From: JAJFJD01 sp965228975
GTDB lineage: Bacteria; Pseudomonadota; Alphaproteobacteria; UBA8366
NCBI GenBank assembly: GCA_965228975.1
Contig: OZ245851.1
Location: 4,898,001 to 4,962,000, forward strand
Direction of reading: 5' to 3'
Length of the DNA stretch: 64,000 bases
How positions within the stretch are numbered: the stretch's first letter is position 1; each line of letters starts with the position of its first letter. Below the pieces are notes generated by a model. The model did no database searches. It saw only the letters and a program-made list of their open reading frames with translations, and was not told where the DNA came from. Shown in pieces: positions 26,291 to 35,209 of this stretch. The translations under genes were made by a program, and so were the position numbers.

Positions 26291-26761
26291 ATGGAGACAA
26301 GGAGGCTCGAGCCCTTCCTGGCAGAACATCCGCTGTTCCGTGATCTCGAGCCGGCTTATGTGAAGCTGTTGAGCGAGTGTGCGGTCAATATTCGCCTCGA
26401 AGCCGGCAAGACGATCTTTCGGCACGGCGAACCGGCGGATCGCCTTTATCTGATCCGTGACGGCAGCGTATCAGTTCAGATAGCGTCACCGTCCGATGGG
26501 GCGCTGACGGTACAAACGCTGGAAGCCGGCGAAGTACTGGGTTGGTCGTGGCTGTTCCCGCCATACACTTGGTATTTCGATGCCAGCGCATTGACCACGA
26601 CGAGGGCGCTTGCGTTCGATGGTCCTTGCTTGCGCGCCAAGTGCGACGCGGACCCCGCCCTGGGTTATGAGTTGGTGAAGCGTTTTTCCGCTATCCTCCA
26701 TGCCCGTCTGCAAGCCGCGCGCCTGCAGGTCTTGGATGTTTACGGCCCGAGTGGTGTCTGA
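26291..26761 (+). CDS. Stand-alone cyclic-nucleotide-binding domain protein
   Basis: 156-aa protein consisting only of a Crp-like cNMP-binding beta-roll: FRHGEPADRLYLIRDGSV, then ALTVQTLEAGEVLGWSWLF and a C-terminal helix. There is no helix-turn-helix, so it cannot act as a normal Crp/FNR activator. Similar HTH-less proteins occur beside group 3b hydrogenase genes that also carry HydB and HydG. GAGGTG precedes the ATG. It is divergent from hydB and shares the FNR box. Its role may be redox or ligand sensing on the enzyme itself (inference). Confidence 0.8.
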   Translation: METRRLEPFLAEHPLFRDLEPAYVKLLSECAVNIRLEAGKTIFRHGEPADRLYLIRDGSVSVQIASPSDGALTVQTLEAGEVLGWSWLFPPYTWYFDASALTTTRALAFDGPCLRAKCDADPALGYELVKRFSAILHARLQAARLQVLDVYGPSGV

Positions 26762-27168
26762 AGTAGTCTCGTGCTTTGATCGAGGTTCCTCAAGTTATCC
26801 TCTGAATTCTGTTTTTGGCATGGCACGTGTGATCAAGGCGGTCGGTGTGGAAATGATGCGAGGTTTCAACTCTATCGGTTTCTACTCGGGCTAATGACCA
26901 AGAGGCACAGCAAAAGCATGGCCCGTCAATCGTTTACGAAATGGAACGCGAAGACGCTGATCTTCAATTCATGCGAGATCGGCTCGGCGCCATCTCACGG
27001 AAAGGCAGGGCACTTGGCCGACCGGATCACCTTTCCGGGACGCGCCACCCATCACTAATCCTTTGAGGCGGCAACGTCAGCGTAGAGCGGCTTGAGCCGG
27101 GAGGCGAGCGCCATCGTTTCCGGCGATGCAAGATCCCTCTGTTATTTCATCAATCCGCTTTGCTTTGG

Positions 27169-27235
27169 CTGACATCGTCAAGCAGAACCGCTCCGCTGCC
27201 CGTGCCGAGGGCGCCAATTGGCAGCCTGGGCGTCG
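27169..27235 (+). mobile_element. Third IS6-family transposase C-terminal scrap
   Basis: Within the 543-bp space 26762-27305, bases 27169-27235 read as the IS6 transposase end (KQNRSAARAE, then RQLAA) with one base missing in the middle. It matches the copies at 2.6 kb and 34.08 kb. I found no intact gene in the rest of this space, only degraded frames. Confidence 0.6.
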
Positions 27236-27305
27236 CGACGTCGGATGCTTTGCTAACCGGTCCGGCTGACTATGCCGTCATCCGTCTTCGGCCCATCGGT
27301 GAGGG

Positions 27306-27920
27306 TCAGGGAAAGTTGCGTTCCGGATGTCGAAAGAAGCGTTTCAGCAGCACATGGGCAGGTAGAAAAACGAGTACGGGAATTAATGCCATCTCAATGC
27401 CTAGGTAAAGCAACGGCGGTATCGTGGTTTGCGGTACGGTTCCCGGCCCGAACACGAAATTAACGTTCATTGTTGGGTCGGAGAAGAGGTAGCTCAGTGG
27501 TAAGAGAATCCAGGCAAGCAGAATTTGAGCATGCAGAGCCCGCCTGTCGTATCCGAGACGGAAAAGCAAGAAGACGATCAATGGCGGTAACACGAAGTGG
27601 TAGAGAGACAGGCCTCGGATGAAAAGTGGGATGCTCTCGTTGAACATGTAGGCCGTTCCACCGAGCAACTGCGCCCCGGAGAGAAAATCGACAATCCAAA
27701 GCAGATCAAACGGAAAAGCGCCAATCGCCGCCATGCTATTGAGGAGCGGTTTTTCCAACCAGGCAGAAAGGCAGACCGCGAACAACGCGACATTGGATGC
27801 CCAAAGGAAATTGGCCGGGCCGTAATGCCGCCAGTAGACCGGCACCAGCACGCACAAGAACAGCACCGTAGTTAGCTTGATCCATAGTGGGATTCGGCCG
27901 CGCCGACGCACCATCCGCAT
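27306..27920 (-). CDS. Multi-pass membrane protein of unknown function
   Basis: 204 aa with about six hydrophobic helices and conserved-looking segments YWRHYGPANFLWASNVAL, DPTMNVNFVFGPG and LYHFVLPP. It resembles uncharacterised bacterial membrane-associated proteins; I do not recognise a function. Basic ends suggest a cytoplasmic N-terminus. Confidence 0.65.
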   Translation of the reverse strand: MRMVRRRGRIPLWIKLTTVLFLCVLVPVYWRHYGPANFLWASNVALFAVCLSAWLEKPLLNSMAAIGAFPFDLLWIVDFLSGAQLLGGTAYMFNESIPLFIRGLSLYHFVLPPLIVFLLFRLGYDRRALHAQILLAWILLPLSYLFSDPTMNVNFVFGPGTVPQTTIPPLLYLGIEMALIPVLVFLPAHVLLKRFFRHPERNFP

Positions 27921-27990
27921 TCGCTCTAACCGTTTGGCAAGGGATCATCGTTAGATGTTCCCGCGACAATGTCGATAACAGGGCTGGCTG

Positions 27991-28245
27991 CTAGTCTTCG
28001 TCTTCGCCGTAGGCGTCTGACATCACGATCTCGTAGACGACCGCAGCAGCACCGGCGAGCGGGCGCTCCATCTCGCCCATGACGTCGCTTTCGCCCGCAA
28101 GAAAGGCGGCGGCTTCTTCAAGATCTTCAATCGTCGCATTTGTTTCGATAATGTCTACGGCTTTCGCTTGCGGCATGTCGCCGAAAATCTGAGTGATTGT
28201 CTCGTATGTGACGCCGCCGCCTGAAGCGGGTGCATTTGCCTGCAT
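27991..28245 (-). CDS. Small acidic protein, unknown function
   Basis: 84-aa strongly acidic protein that ends YGEDED. The middle (TIEDLEEAAAFLAGESDVMGEME) is helical. AGGAGG lies 5-10 bases before the ATG, a strong ribosome site. An FNR-like palindrome is ~70-80 bp upstream. I do not recognise the family. Confidence 0.6.
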   Translation of the reverse strand: MQANAPASGGGVTYETITQIFGDMPQAKAVDIIETNATIEDLEEAAAFLAGESDVMGEMERPLAGAAAVVYEIVMSDAYGEDED

Positions 28246-28313
28246 AGCATCCTCCTACCCCGATTGGGGCTCGAATTAACTTTGCAGAGTCCAGCGTCCT
28301 TGCCCCCAGCGCG

Positions 28314-28327
28314 ATGATCCCGATCAA
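28314..28327. promoter_or_regulatory. FNR-like box upstream of small acidic gene
   Basis: ATGATCCCGATCAA matches TTGAT-N4-ATCAA at nine of ten positions. It is 69-82 bp before the start at 28245 (minus strand). The space 28246-28639 holds no other gene I can support. Confidence 0.4.
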
Positions 28328-28639
28328 TTGAGTTGAAGTGCGGGCTTACAAACTTCGATGAGGCCGAACGACGGCTTCGGCCGAGACCGTTTTCAAGACT
28401 TTGTTCGGGCACACGATCCGGTCGCGCTGTGGGTCCGTGGACAGCGAATTGAGAATCCGCGTAGGCCAACTACAGGGCCAAGCCCCGGCGGCTCGTCCGT
28501 ATGGGGTGGGAGTTGTTCTGGATCATAGACGTTTCAGCAGCGGGCTCTGACACTTTGCGGGGAAAATGGATTTTCTTCAGTAACCCGCTAGCCTCGGACA
28601 TTGTTTCTTGCCTGTGTGGCCGAAAGAGGAAGGCTCTCA

Positions 28640-28807
28640 ATGAGTATGTTAGATCCGGTTCTGCTTACGATGTTTGTTTTGATCGTCGCGGTCATAGCTT
28701 GGCAAAACGTACAGATACGTTCTCTGAGCCAACGGTTGGAATCGCTGGAAAAACAGTACTTGGCGCTGATAGAGGATTTGGAAGAGCGCCTGTACGACAA
28801 ACCGTGA
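28640..28807 (+). CDS. Small membrane protein with coiled coil
   Basis: 55-aa product: one N-terminal membrane helix (LTMFVLIVAVIAW) followed by a charged heptad-rich helix (LSQRLESLEKQYLALIEDLE). The start ATGAGTATG is preceded by AGAGGAAGG, a good ribosome site; an in-frame ATG at 28601 has none. The function is unknown. It lies 160 bp before the 2-oxoacid dehydrogenase operon. Confidence 0.55.
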   Translation: MSMLDPVLLTMFVLIVAVIAWQNVQIRSLSQRLESLEKQYLALIEDLEERLYDKP

Positions 28808-28966
28808 TGCGCAGATGCGAATCGATGTCTAGAGGTGGTATGCGGGATACTGCGTTCGGGTGCCCTACCGGTTCGGACCTCTGACGCAGATCAAGGCTGT
28901 GGCTCCGCGATTCGGGGATTCTTGTAAACGTGGTGAATTCGCCAGCAGTCGCGGCTGGAGTCACCG

Positions 28967-30094
28967 ATGAATGGTAGCCGCGCAAGAGTTCGATGGAGGG
29001 AAGGTATTTCAAATTCTCAGGATGCGATACCGTACACGCAATTTCTATCCGCGGATGGCAGAAGGCACGAGCCGTGGCCGGACTTTGCGCGTGACAGCGG
29101 GCTACTCGGCGAGCTCTATCGTGCAATGGTGCTTACGCGCACTTTCGACGCCAAAGCGGTCGCTCTGCAACGCACGGGCAGACTGGGCACGTTCGCCTCG
29201 TCTCTTGGCCAGGAAGCCGTGGCCGTGGGTATTGGTGCCGCAATGCGGCCGGACGACGTATTGTTGCCATCCTTCCGAGAGCAAGGCGCCCAATTCATTC
29301 GGGGCGTCAGCATGGTGGAACTGCTGCTCTATTGGGGTGGCGATGAACGGGGTAGTGACTTTGCCGGGCCAAGGGAAGATTTTCCAATCTGCGTCCCTGT
29401 CGGCACGCAAGCGTCGCACGCCGTAGGGGTTGCCCTGGCATTTCGGTTGCGCGAGGAGAAGCGCGCCGCGGTTTGCGTAATAGGCGACGGCGCGACATCC
29501 AAGGGCGATGTTTACGAGGCGATGAACTTGGCGGGTGTCTGGCGATTGCCGGTGGTGTTTATCGTCAACAACAACGAGTGGGCCATATCGGTACCGCGCC
29601 GGGCGCAGACGGCTGCGGAGACTCTGGCGCAAAAAGCCATCGCTACCGGATTCGCGGGAGAACAAGTCGACGGCAACGATGTCATTGCCGTGCGTGCAAC
29701 TGTCGAGCGCGCTCTCCAAAGAGCCCGCGATGAGGGCGAGCCCTGCCTGATCGAAGCGTTGACCTATCGCTTGAGCGATCATACGACCGTGGACGACGCC
29801 AGCCGATATCGGGACGATGCCGAAGTCAGCGCGCGGTGGAAGGAAGAGCCGATTGCCCGCCTGCGCACATACCTCGCGGATGCGGGGCTGTGGGGCAAGG
29901 AGGAAGAAGATCGCCTTCTTGCCGATTGCAACGAACGGGTCAATGACGCAACCGAGCAGTATCTCGCCACGGCTCCGCAATCGCCTGAATCAATGTTCGA
30001 TCACCTGTACGCGGATTTACCGAATGCTCTAGCTGATCAGCGGGCGTCCCTGTTGACCGCGCCGACGGGAGATCCGGAGCCGTCCGATGGCTGA
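28967..30094 (+). CDS. 2-oxoacid dehydrogenase E1 alpha subunit
   Basis: 375-aa thiamine-diphosphate-dependent decarboxylase alpha subunit of the PDH/BCKDH type. The ThDP motif is clear: GDGATSKGDVYEAMNLAG to VVFIVNNN. FASSLGQEAVAVGIG and the phosphorylation-loop region YRLSDHTTVDDASRYR are also present. Substrate (pyruvate or branched-chain 2-oxoacid) cannot be fixed from sequence, but the amino-acid dehydrogenase at the operon end favours branched-chain acids. It overlaps the beta gene by eight bases. Confidence 0.9.
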   Translation: MNGSRARVRWREGISNSQDAIPYTQFLSADGRRHEPWPDFARDSGLLGELYRAMVLTRTFDAKAVALQRTGRLGTFASSLGQEAVAVGIGAAMRPDDVLLPSFREQGAQFIRGVSMVELLLYWGGDERGSDFAGPREDFPICVPVGTQASHAVGVALAFRLREEKRAAVCVIGDGATSKGDVYEAMNLAGVWRLPVVFIVNNNEWAISVPRRAQTAAETLAQKAIATGFAGEQVDGNDVIAVRATVERALQRARDEGEPCLIEALTYRLSDHTTVDDASRYRDDAEVSARWKEEPIARLRTYLADAGLWGKEEEDRLLADCNERVNDATEQYLATAPQSPESMFDHLYADLPNALADQRASLLTAPTGDPEPSDG

Positions 30095-31067
30095 ACTGAC
30101 GATGGTAGAGGCGGTAAGGCTTGCGCTCGGGCGGGCGATGCAGGAAGACGACGCCGTGCTGATTCTGGGCGAGGATGTCGGTGTCAACGGCGGCGTGTTT
30201 CGTGCGACGGACGGCCTGCAGCGGCAATTTGGCGAGGCTCGGGTATTCGATACACCGCTATCCGAGGCCTTGCTTGGGGGCGTTGCCGTGGGACTCGGGG
30301 CGCAGGGATTTCGGCCCGTCGTGGAATTCCAATTTATGGGGTTCATCTATCCGGCAATCGACCAAATCGTGAATCATGCCGGACGCCTTCGGAATCGGAC
30401 GCGGGGTCGTCTGACCTGTCCGGTGGTATATCGTGCTCCTTACGGCGGGGGCATCCGGGCCCCTGAGCACCACTCCGAAAGCACGGAAGCGATGTTCGCG
30501 CATATTCCGGGAATTCGTTTGGTAATTCCGTCGTCGCCGTCGCGCGCCTATCAATTGTTATTGGCGGCCATTCGTGACCCCGACCCTGTGGTTTTCTTGG
30601 AACCCAAGCGGGCTTACCGGACGCCAAAGGAAGAGGTCGCGAATAACGGAGAGGCGGCACCGCTCGATCGTTGTTTTCTGCTGCGCGAGGGCCGGGATTT
30701 GACCTTTGTTACCTGGGGCGCGCTCGTTACCGAAACGCTCGCGGTGGCCGACCGCCTGGCCGAGGAGGGAGTCTTCGCCGACGTGATCGACGTTGCCACG
30801 CTAAAGCCTCTCGACATGGAGACGATCTTGCAGTCAGTCCAGCGAACGGGACGTTGCATCATTGTTCACGAAGCCGCTTTGACCGGTGGGTTTGGCGGAG
30901 AGATCGCGGCCCGCTTGGCCGATGAAGGCTTGATGCATCTCGTGGCGCCGGTGCTGCGTGTAGCCGGGTTCGACACCATTGTGCCTCTGCCGAAACTGGA
31001 AGATCGATATTTTCCCGATCAGGAAAGGATTTATGCATCAGCGAGAAAGGCGCTTGATTACGCATGA
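30087..31067 (+). CDS. 2-oxoacid dehydrogenase E1 beta subunit
   Basis: 326-aa beta subunit: ILGEDVGVNGGVFRATDGL, RVFDTPLSEALLGGVAVG, and PYGGGIRAPEHHSES with the conserved His. It pairs with the alpha subunit to form the alpha2beta2 E1 enzyme. It overlaps the E2 gene by ATGA. Confidence 0.92.
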   Translation: MAELTMVEAVRLALGRAMQEDDAVLILGEDVGVNGGVFRATDGLQRQFGEARVFDTPLSEALLGGVAVGLGAQGFRPVVEFQFMGFIYPAIDQIVNHAGRLRNRTRGRLTCPVVYRAPYGGGIRAPEHHSESTEAMFAHIPGIRLVIPSSPSRAYQLLLAAIRDPDPVVFLEPKRAYRTPKEEVANNGEAAPLDRCFLLREGRDLTFVTWGALVTETLAVADRLAEEGVFADVIDVATLKPLDMETILQSVQRTGRCIIVHEAALTGGFGGEIAARLADEGLMHLVAPVLRVAGFDTIVPLPKLEDRYFPDQERIYASARKALDYA

Positions 31068-32155
31068 CGACATTCAACCTGCCGGATTTGGGGGAGGGTC
31101 TACAGGAAGCCGAAATTGTCGCTTGGCATGTGGGCGTTGGTGATCATGTTGTTGCCGACCAGCCGCTGGTCTCTGTCGAGACGGAAAAGGCGGTTGTCGA
31201 AGTGCCGTCGCCGCAGTCGGGCCGTATCGGGAAACTGTTCGCACAAACCGGCGATGTTCTGAAGATCGGAGAACCGCTTGTTTCATTCGGCGACGCGGAA
31301 GGCGCCGATTCCGGAACGGTTGTCGGGGCGGTCCCGGACGCGACAGTCAAGCCACGTGCCGGTGCTCCGGAAAGGGCGGGGGCGGCCGGTGTGAAAGCGG
31401 CGCCGGCTATACGCCAGCTTGCAGTGCAGCTTGGCATAGATCTGGCGAGTATTCGGCCGACCGGCTCGGCCGGCAATATCACCGCTGCGGACGTTGAGAG
31501 GGCTGCGGCTGACAAATCCGGCCTCTTCGATCCGTTGCGCGGCGTTCGCCGGGCGATGGCGAAGAACATGGAACGCGCCCATGCGGAAGTGGTGCCGGCA
31601 ACCGTCACGGAAGTCGCCGATGTTGGGGATTGGACACCGGACGTCGATGTCACGATGCGCCTCATCCGGGCAATCGTAACCGCCTGCCAGGCGGAGCCAG
31701 CTTTGAACGCCTGGTATTTCGGACGAGAGGCCGGGCGACAGTTGCATCGCCGAATTGATCTCGGTGTCGCCATGGACACGGAGGACGGCTTGTTCGTGCC
31801 GGTGTTAAGAAACGTCGGTGAACGCGACGTGCCGGATTTGCGTCGTGGCCTCGATGCGATGAAACGTGATGTCGCGTTGAGGACGGTACCGCTGGATGAA
31901 TTGCGGGGCCAAACCATCACGCTGTCGAATTTCGGAATGTTCGGTGGCATCCATGCAGCCCTCGTTGTCCTGCCGCCACAGGTTGCCATTCTCGGCGCCG
32001 GCGGTATCCGGGACTCGGTCGTCCCTCGGGGTGGCCATGCGGTCGTTCGGCGAGTGCTACCGCTCTCCTTGACGTTCGACCATCGCGCGGTGATGGGGGG
32101 CGAGGCGTCGCGGTTTCTTGCGGCGTCGAAGGAAGATCTGGAAAGGGCGCAGTGA
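31064..32155 (+). CDS. Dihydrolipoamide acyltransferase (E2) with altered active-site motif
   Basis: 363-aa E2: one lipoyl domain (Lys42 in VETEKAVVEVPS), a short linker, a subunit-binding domain (IRQLAVQLGIDLASIRPTG), then the catalytic domain. The usual DHRxxDG motif reads DHRAVMGGEASRF: His340 is kept, but the following Asp is Met344. Some E2 subfamilies have threonine here, so activity may remain. At 363 aa it is shorter than typical E2 (400-450 aa). No E3 gene is nearby, so E3 must be supplied from elsewhere. Confidence 0.88.
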   Translation: MTTFNLPDLGEGLQEAEIVAWHVGVGDHVVADQPLVSVETEKAVVEVPSPQSGRIGKLFAQTGDVLKIGEPLVSFGDAEGADSGTVVGAVPDATVKPRAGAPERAGAAGVKAAPAIRQLAVQLGIDLASIRPTGSAGNITAADVERAAADKSGLFDPLRGVRRAMAKNMERAHAEVVPATVTEVADVGDWTPDVDVTMRLIRAIVTACQAEPALNAWYFGREAGRQLHRRIDLGVAMDTEDGLFVPVLRNVGERDVPDLRRGLDAMKRDVALRTVPLDELRGQTITLSNFGMFGGIHAALVVLPPQVAILGAGGIRDSVVPRGGHAVVRRVLPLSLTFDHRAVMGGEASRFLAASKEDLERAQ

Positions 32156-32178
32156 GCCGGTCGGTAGGGGGACGGGAC

Positions 32179-33306
32179 ATGGTGGAAAGCAGGCAACACG
32201 TAGAAGACGTTTTTCGGCTGGCCGATGATCTGGGCCCGTCAAAAATTATTCACATGCATGACCCGCGGATTGCCCTCAAAGCCATTCTCGTCCTCGACAA
32301 TCTCGCCGCTGGGCCGGCGATCGGGGGAACTCGGATGGCGCCCGACGTAAGCCTGGATGAGTGTTTCCGTCTCGCGCGGGCTATGACGCGCAAGAACGCC
32401 ATGGCAGGCCTGCCCCATGGTGGCGCGAAGTCCGTGATCTTCGCAGATCCTAAGATGACGGCCCCTGAGAAGGAGCGATTGGTCCGTGCTTTCGCCAACG
32501 CGATCCGGACGATCGAGGATTACATCGCCGGGCCGGATATGGGCACGGACGAGCGTTGCATGGCCTGGGTGAAGGACGAGATCGGCCGGTCCGTCGGATT
32601 GCCGCGGGAGTTCGGTGGGATACCTCTCGATGAGATCGGTGCGACCGGATTTGGACTCGCTGCGAGTATCGACGTCGCAGCGGAATTCTGCGGCCTAGAC
32701 CTACAGGGTGCGCGCATCGCCGTGCAGGGATTCGGCGCGGTCGGAAAACACGCTGCTCGCTTCCTTGGTGAGAAAGGCGCTGTCTTGGTGGCGGCGGCGG
32801 ATTCCGGCGGTACTCTGGCCGATCCCAATGGAATCGACATCGGGGCGCTGGTCGCAACAAAGAATAGGGGATGCAGCGTGATCGATCATGGCAGCGGCCA
32901 GGTCCTGGACGGTGACGCCATAATCGATGTGGCGTGCGACATCTGGATTCCCGCGGCGCGGCCCGACGTTCTGAGAGCCGACAACGTGGAGCGGCTGCAG
33001 GCCCGCCTCGTCGCCCAAGGCGCCAACATTCCGGCTAGTCCGGAGGCGGAGCAGATGTTGCACGATCGCGGCGTCTTGAGCATCCCCGACTTCGTCGCCA
33101 ACGCCGGCGGCGTGATTTGCGCTGCGGTTGAGTATCGTGGCGGAACCGAGAGAGCGGCGTTGGACGAGATCGACGAGAAGATTCGCCTGAATACGCGGGC
33201 TGTTCTTGAAGCGTCGGCGGAGTCCGGAGAACCGCCGAGAAAGGCCGCCGATCGGCTGGCCGATGCCCGCATACGGCGTGCCATGGAGTATCGGCGTTGG
33301 CTTTGA
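32179..33306 (+). CDS. Leu/Val/Phe/Glu-family amino acid dehydrogenase
   Basis: 375-aa NAD-dependent oxidative deaminase. Features: MAGLPHGGAKSVI with the catalytic lysine, AGPDMGTDE, Rossmann motif VQGFGAVGKHAA, and VANAGGVICAAVEY. The GPDMGTD form is typical of leucine, valine and phenylalanine dehydrogenases rather than hexameric GDH. The ATG at 32179 follows GGGGGACGGGAC; a GTG at 32152 overlapping the E2 stop is the alternative. In this operon it likely yields the 2-oxoacid used by E1/E2. Confidence 0.87.
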   Translation: MVESRQHVEDVFRLADDLGPSKIIHMHDPRIALKAILVLDNLAAGPAIGGTRMAPDVSLDECFRLARAMTRKNAMAGLPHGGAKSVIFADPKMTAPEKERLVRAFANAIRTIEDYIAGPDMGTDERCMAWVKDEIGRSVGLPREFGGIPLDEIGATGFGLAASIDVAAEFCGLDLQGARIAVQGFGAVGKHAARFLGEKGAVLVAAADSGGTLADPNGIDIGALVATKNRGCSVIDHGSGQVLDGDAIIDVACDIWIPAARPDVLRADNVERLQARLVAQGANIPASPEAEQMLHDRGVLSIPDFVANAGGVICAAVEYRGGTERAALDEIDEKIRLNTRAVLEASAESGEPPRKAADRLADARIRRAMEYRRWL

Positions 33307-33343
33307 GGGCGGGACGGCAGAAGCAGCAGCGAGGCGATGTTTC

Positions 33344-34149
33344 GGCATTGTCAGACTAAATGGACTTGAGGCTTAAGAGGCGTGTCCGCAGCCTCGACGG
33401 ATGAAGAACCCCTACTGTTATTTTAATAGTTCGCCGGAGGTGATCCGTCTCACGGTGATGTTCTACATCCGCTATCCGCTTTCGCTGCGCCGAGTCGAGG
33501 ACATCCTGTTTGAGCGCGGGATCGACATCTGCCATGAGACCGTGCGGTTCTGGTGGAATCGGTTCGGTCCGATTTTCGCCGCAGAGATCCGAAAGCGACG
33601 CGTTCAAACTGGGTGCTATTCGCAATGGCGCTGGCACTTGGACGAGGTGTTTGTGAAGATCAATGGTGAGACGCGTTAACTGTGGCGAGCCGTTGATCAC
33701 GAAGGTGAGGTGCTAGAGGTATTTGCGACGAAACACCGGGATCGCAAGGCTGCACTGAAGTTTTTGAGACGCGCTATGAAGCGTTATGGTCGGCCAGGGA
33801 GCATCGTGACAGACCGGCTTCGATCATACCGGGCGGCGATGAATGTCATCGGCATTTCGCATCGCCAAGAATGTGGCCGGTGGCTCAACAATCGAGCCGA
33901 AAATTCACACCAGCCATTCCGAAGACGGGAAGGGGCAATGTCGAAATACAGGGACCTCAAAACCCTACAGAAGTTCGCGTCCGCTCACGCCTCGATCCAA
34001 AATCATTTCAATCAGGACCGCCACCTCAATCGCCGCGATATCTTCAAGCAGGACCGCTCTGCCGCTCTGGCCGAATGGCGTCAGCTGGCCGCGTGAACCT
34101 AGTAATGCCGGGGAATTTGGAGGCTGGGTCGCATTAAACTGACAGCACC
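33344..34149 (+). mobile_element. IS6-family insertion sequence, near-complete, inactive
   Basis: About 806 bp bounded by imperfect inverted repeats: GGCATTGTCAGACTAAATG at 33344-33362 and, at the right end, the complement of GGTGCTGTCAGTTTAATGC (ending 34149). The flanks (GATGTTTC left, CCGCCCTG right) do not form an 8-bp target duplication, so it probably arose by rearrangement or has lost one side. Confidence 0.82.
33401..34096 (+). pseudogene. IS6-family transposase with one nonsense codon
   Basis: The transposase frame is open apart from TAA at 33677-33679, just after INGETR and before LWRAVDHEGEVLEV. The family has Tyr at this spot, so a single TAC/TAT to TAA change explains it. The DDE residues lie on both sides: WHLDEVF before, TDRLRSYRAA and NRAENSHQPF after. 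Translation is cut, so this copy should not transpose. Confidence 0.88.
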
Positions 34150-34177
34150 CCGCCCTGAGCTTGGTCGGGGGACCAGC

Positions 34178-35065
34178 TTAGGTATCCACCTCTTCTTTTA
34201 TCCACGAAAAGAATTGCCGGACTTTTCGCGTTTCCGCATGCCCGGGCAGCGCAACCGCCGTATAGCGAAGGCCGGGAACGCGTGCGTCCGGTTGGAACTC
34301 TGCAAGCCAGCCGTGTTTCAGCATATCCTGGACCAGCAGGCTGCTGGCGACGACGATCCCTTGGCCGGCCAGCGCGGCCTGGATCGAATGCTGCTCCTGA
34401 TCGAAAACGCGGCGGTTCTTGAACCGCGCGGGATTAGCACCGCGCACCGCCAACCAGTCGTCCCAGCCGACCGGCTTCAGATCGGTCGACCGCCAGCGCG
34501 TCTCGATCAAGACCGCGTCTTCAAAGTCGCGTAAGGTCTCTAGAAAACCGGGATGAGCGAAGGCGCCAAACGTCTCTTCCGCGACGGGCAGTGTCGCAAG
34601 GCCGGGATACGCACCCGCGCCATAACGGATTGCAATATCGATCCGCCGATCGCGTTCGAGATCAAGCAGGTCGGTGGATGTTTCGACATGAACACTTGAG
34701 GCAGGATACCGTGACTCAAACCCGGCGAGCCGCGGCACCAGCCACAGCGCGGCGAATGCCGGAGTGGCGGCAATGGTCAGGCGCGACGACGCGTCCCGCA
34801 GTTCCTCCAATGCGTCATAGATGTCTCGAAAACCACGCGACGTAGCCGCGGCGAGGCGGCTTCCCTCTGGTGTCAGGGATATCTTGCGGGTCGCGCGAAC
34901 AAAAAGCGCAACCCCGAGCTGATCTTCGAGCGACCGGATCTGATGTGAAACGGCCGTCGGCGTCACGCCCAATTCAGCCGCTGCATCCTTGAAGCTGCCC
35001 GTGCGCGCCGCGGCATCGAAGGACCGTAGCGCCGGAAGAGAAATCGACGAAACGTTCACCAGCAT
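34178..35065 (-). CDS. LysR-family transcriptional regulator (GcvA-like)
   Basis: 295-aa regulator. The N-terminal winged helix reads LPALRSFDAAARTGSFKDAA to VSHQIRSLEDQLG, and the C-terminal half is the periplasmic-binding-protein-like sensor domain (IDIAIRYGAGAYPGL). It is divergent from the 129-aa protein and azoreductase genes across ~145 bp, so it likely controls them; the effector is unknown. Confidence 0.88.
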   Translation of the reverse strand: MLVNVSSISLPALRSFDAAARTGSFKDAAAELGVTPTAVSHQIRSLEDQLGVALFVRATRKISLTPEGSRLAAATSRGFRDIYDALEELRDASSRLTIAATPAFAALWLVPRLAGFESRYPASSVHVETSTDLLDLERDRRIDIAIRYGAGAYPGLATLPVAEETFGAFAHPGFLETLRDFEDAVLIETRWRSTDLKPVGWDDWLAVRGANPARFKNRRVFDQEQHSIQAALAGQGIVVASSLLVQDMLKHGWLAEFQPDARVPGLRYTAVALPGHAETRKVRQFFSWIKEEVDT

Positions 35066-35209
35066 GCCTTATGCATGAATTATATTCATTTATAGATGAA
35101 GACTTACCTTTTGTCGACTCGCTCGCAACCGGTCATATCTCGCAGCATCCCAGGCACACCACGGTTCCGGGTCACGCGACACAAACACCCTGAAAGAAAG
35201 GTTCAAGAA

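Noticed and set aside
28881..28894. CTGACGCAGATCAA as an FNR box before E1 alpha
   Set aside because: Two of ten key bases differ, including the inner T of the left half; too weak to call without data.
31144..32199. 351-aa minus-strand frame over the E2 gene, and 292-aa frame (29102-29980) over E1 alpha
   Set aside because: Ser/Pro/Arg-rich shadows opposite clear enzyme genes.
33336..34157. 8-bp target duplication around the IS6 copy
   Set aside because: The flanks GATGTTTC and CCGCCCTG do not match.
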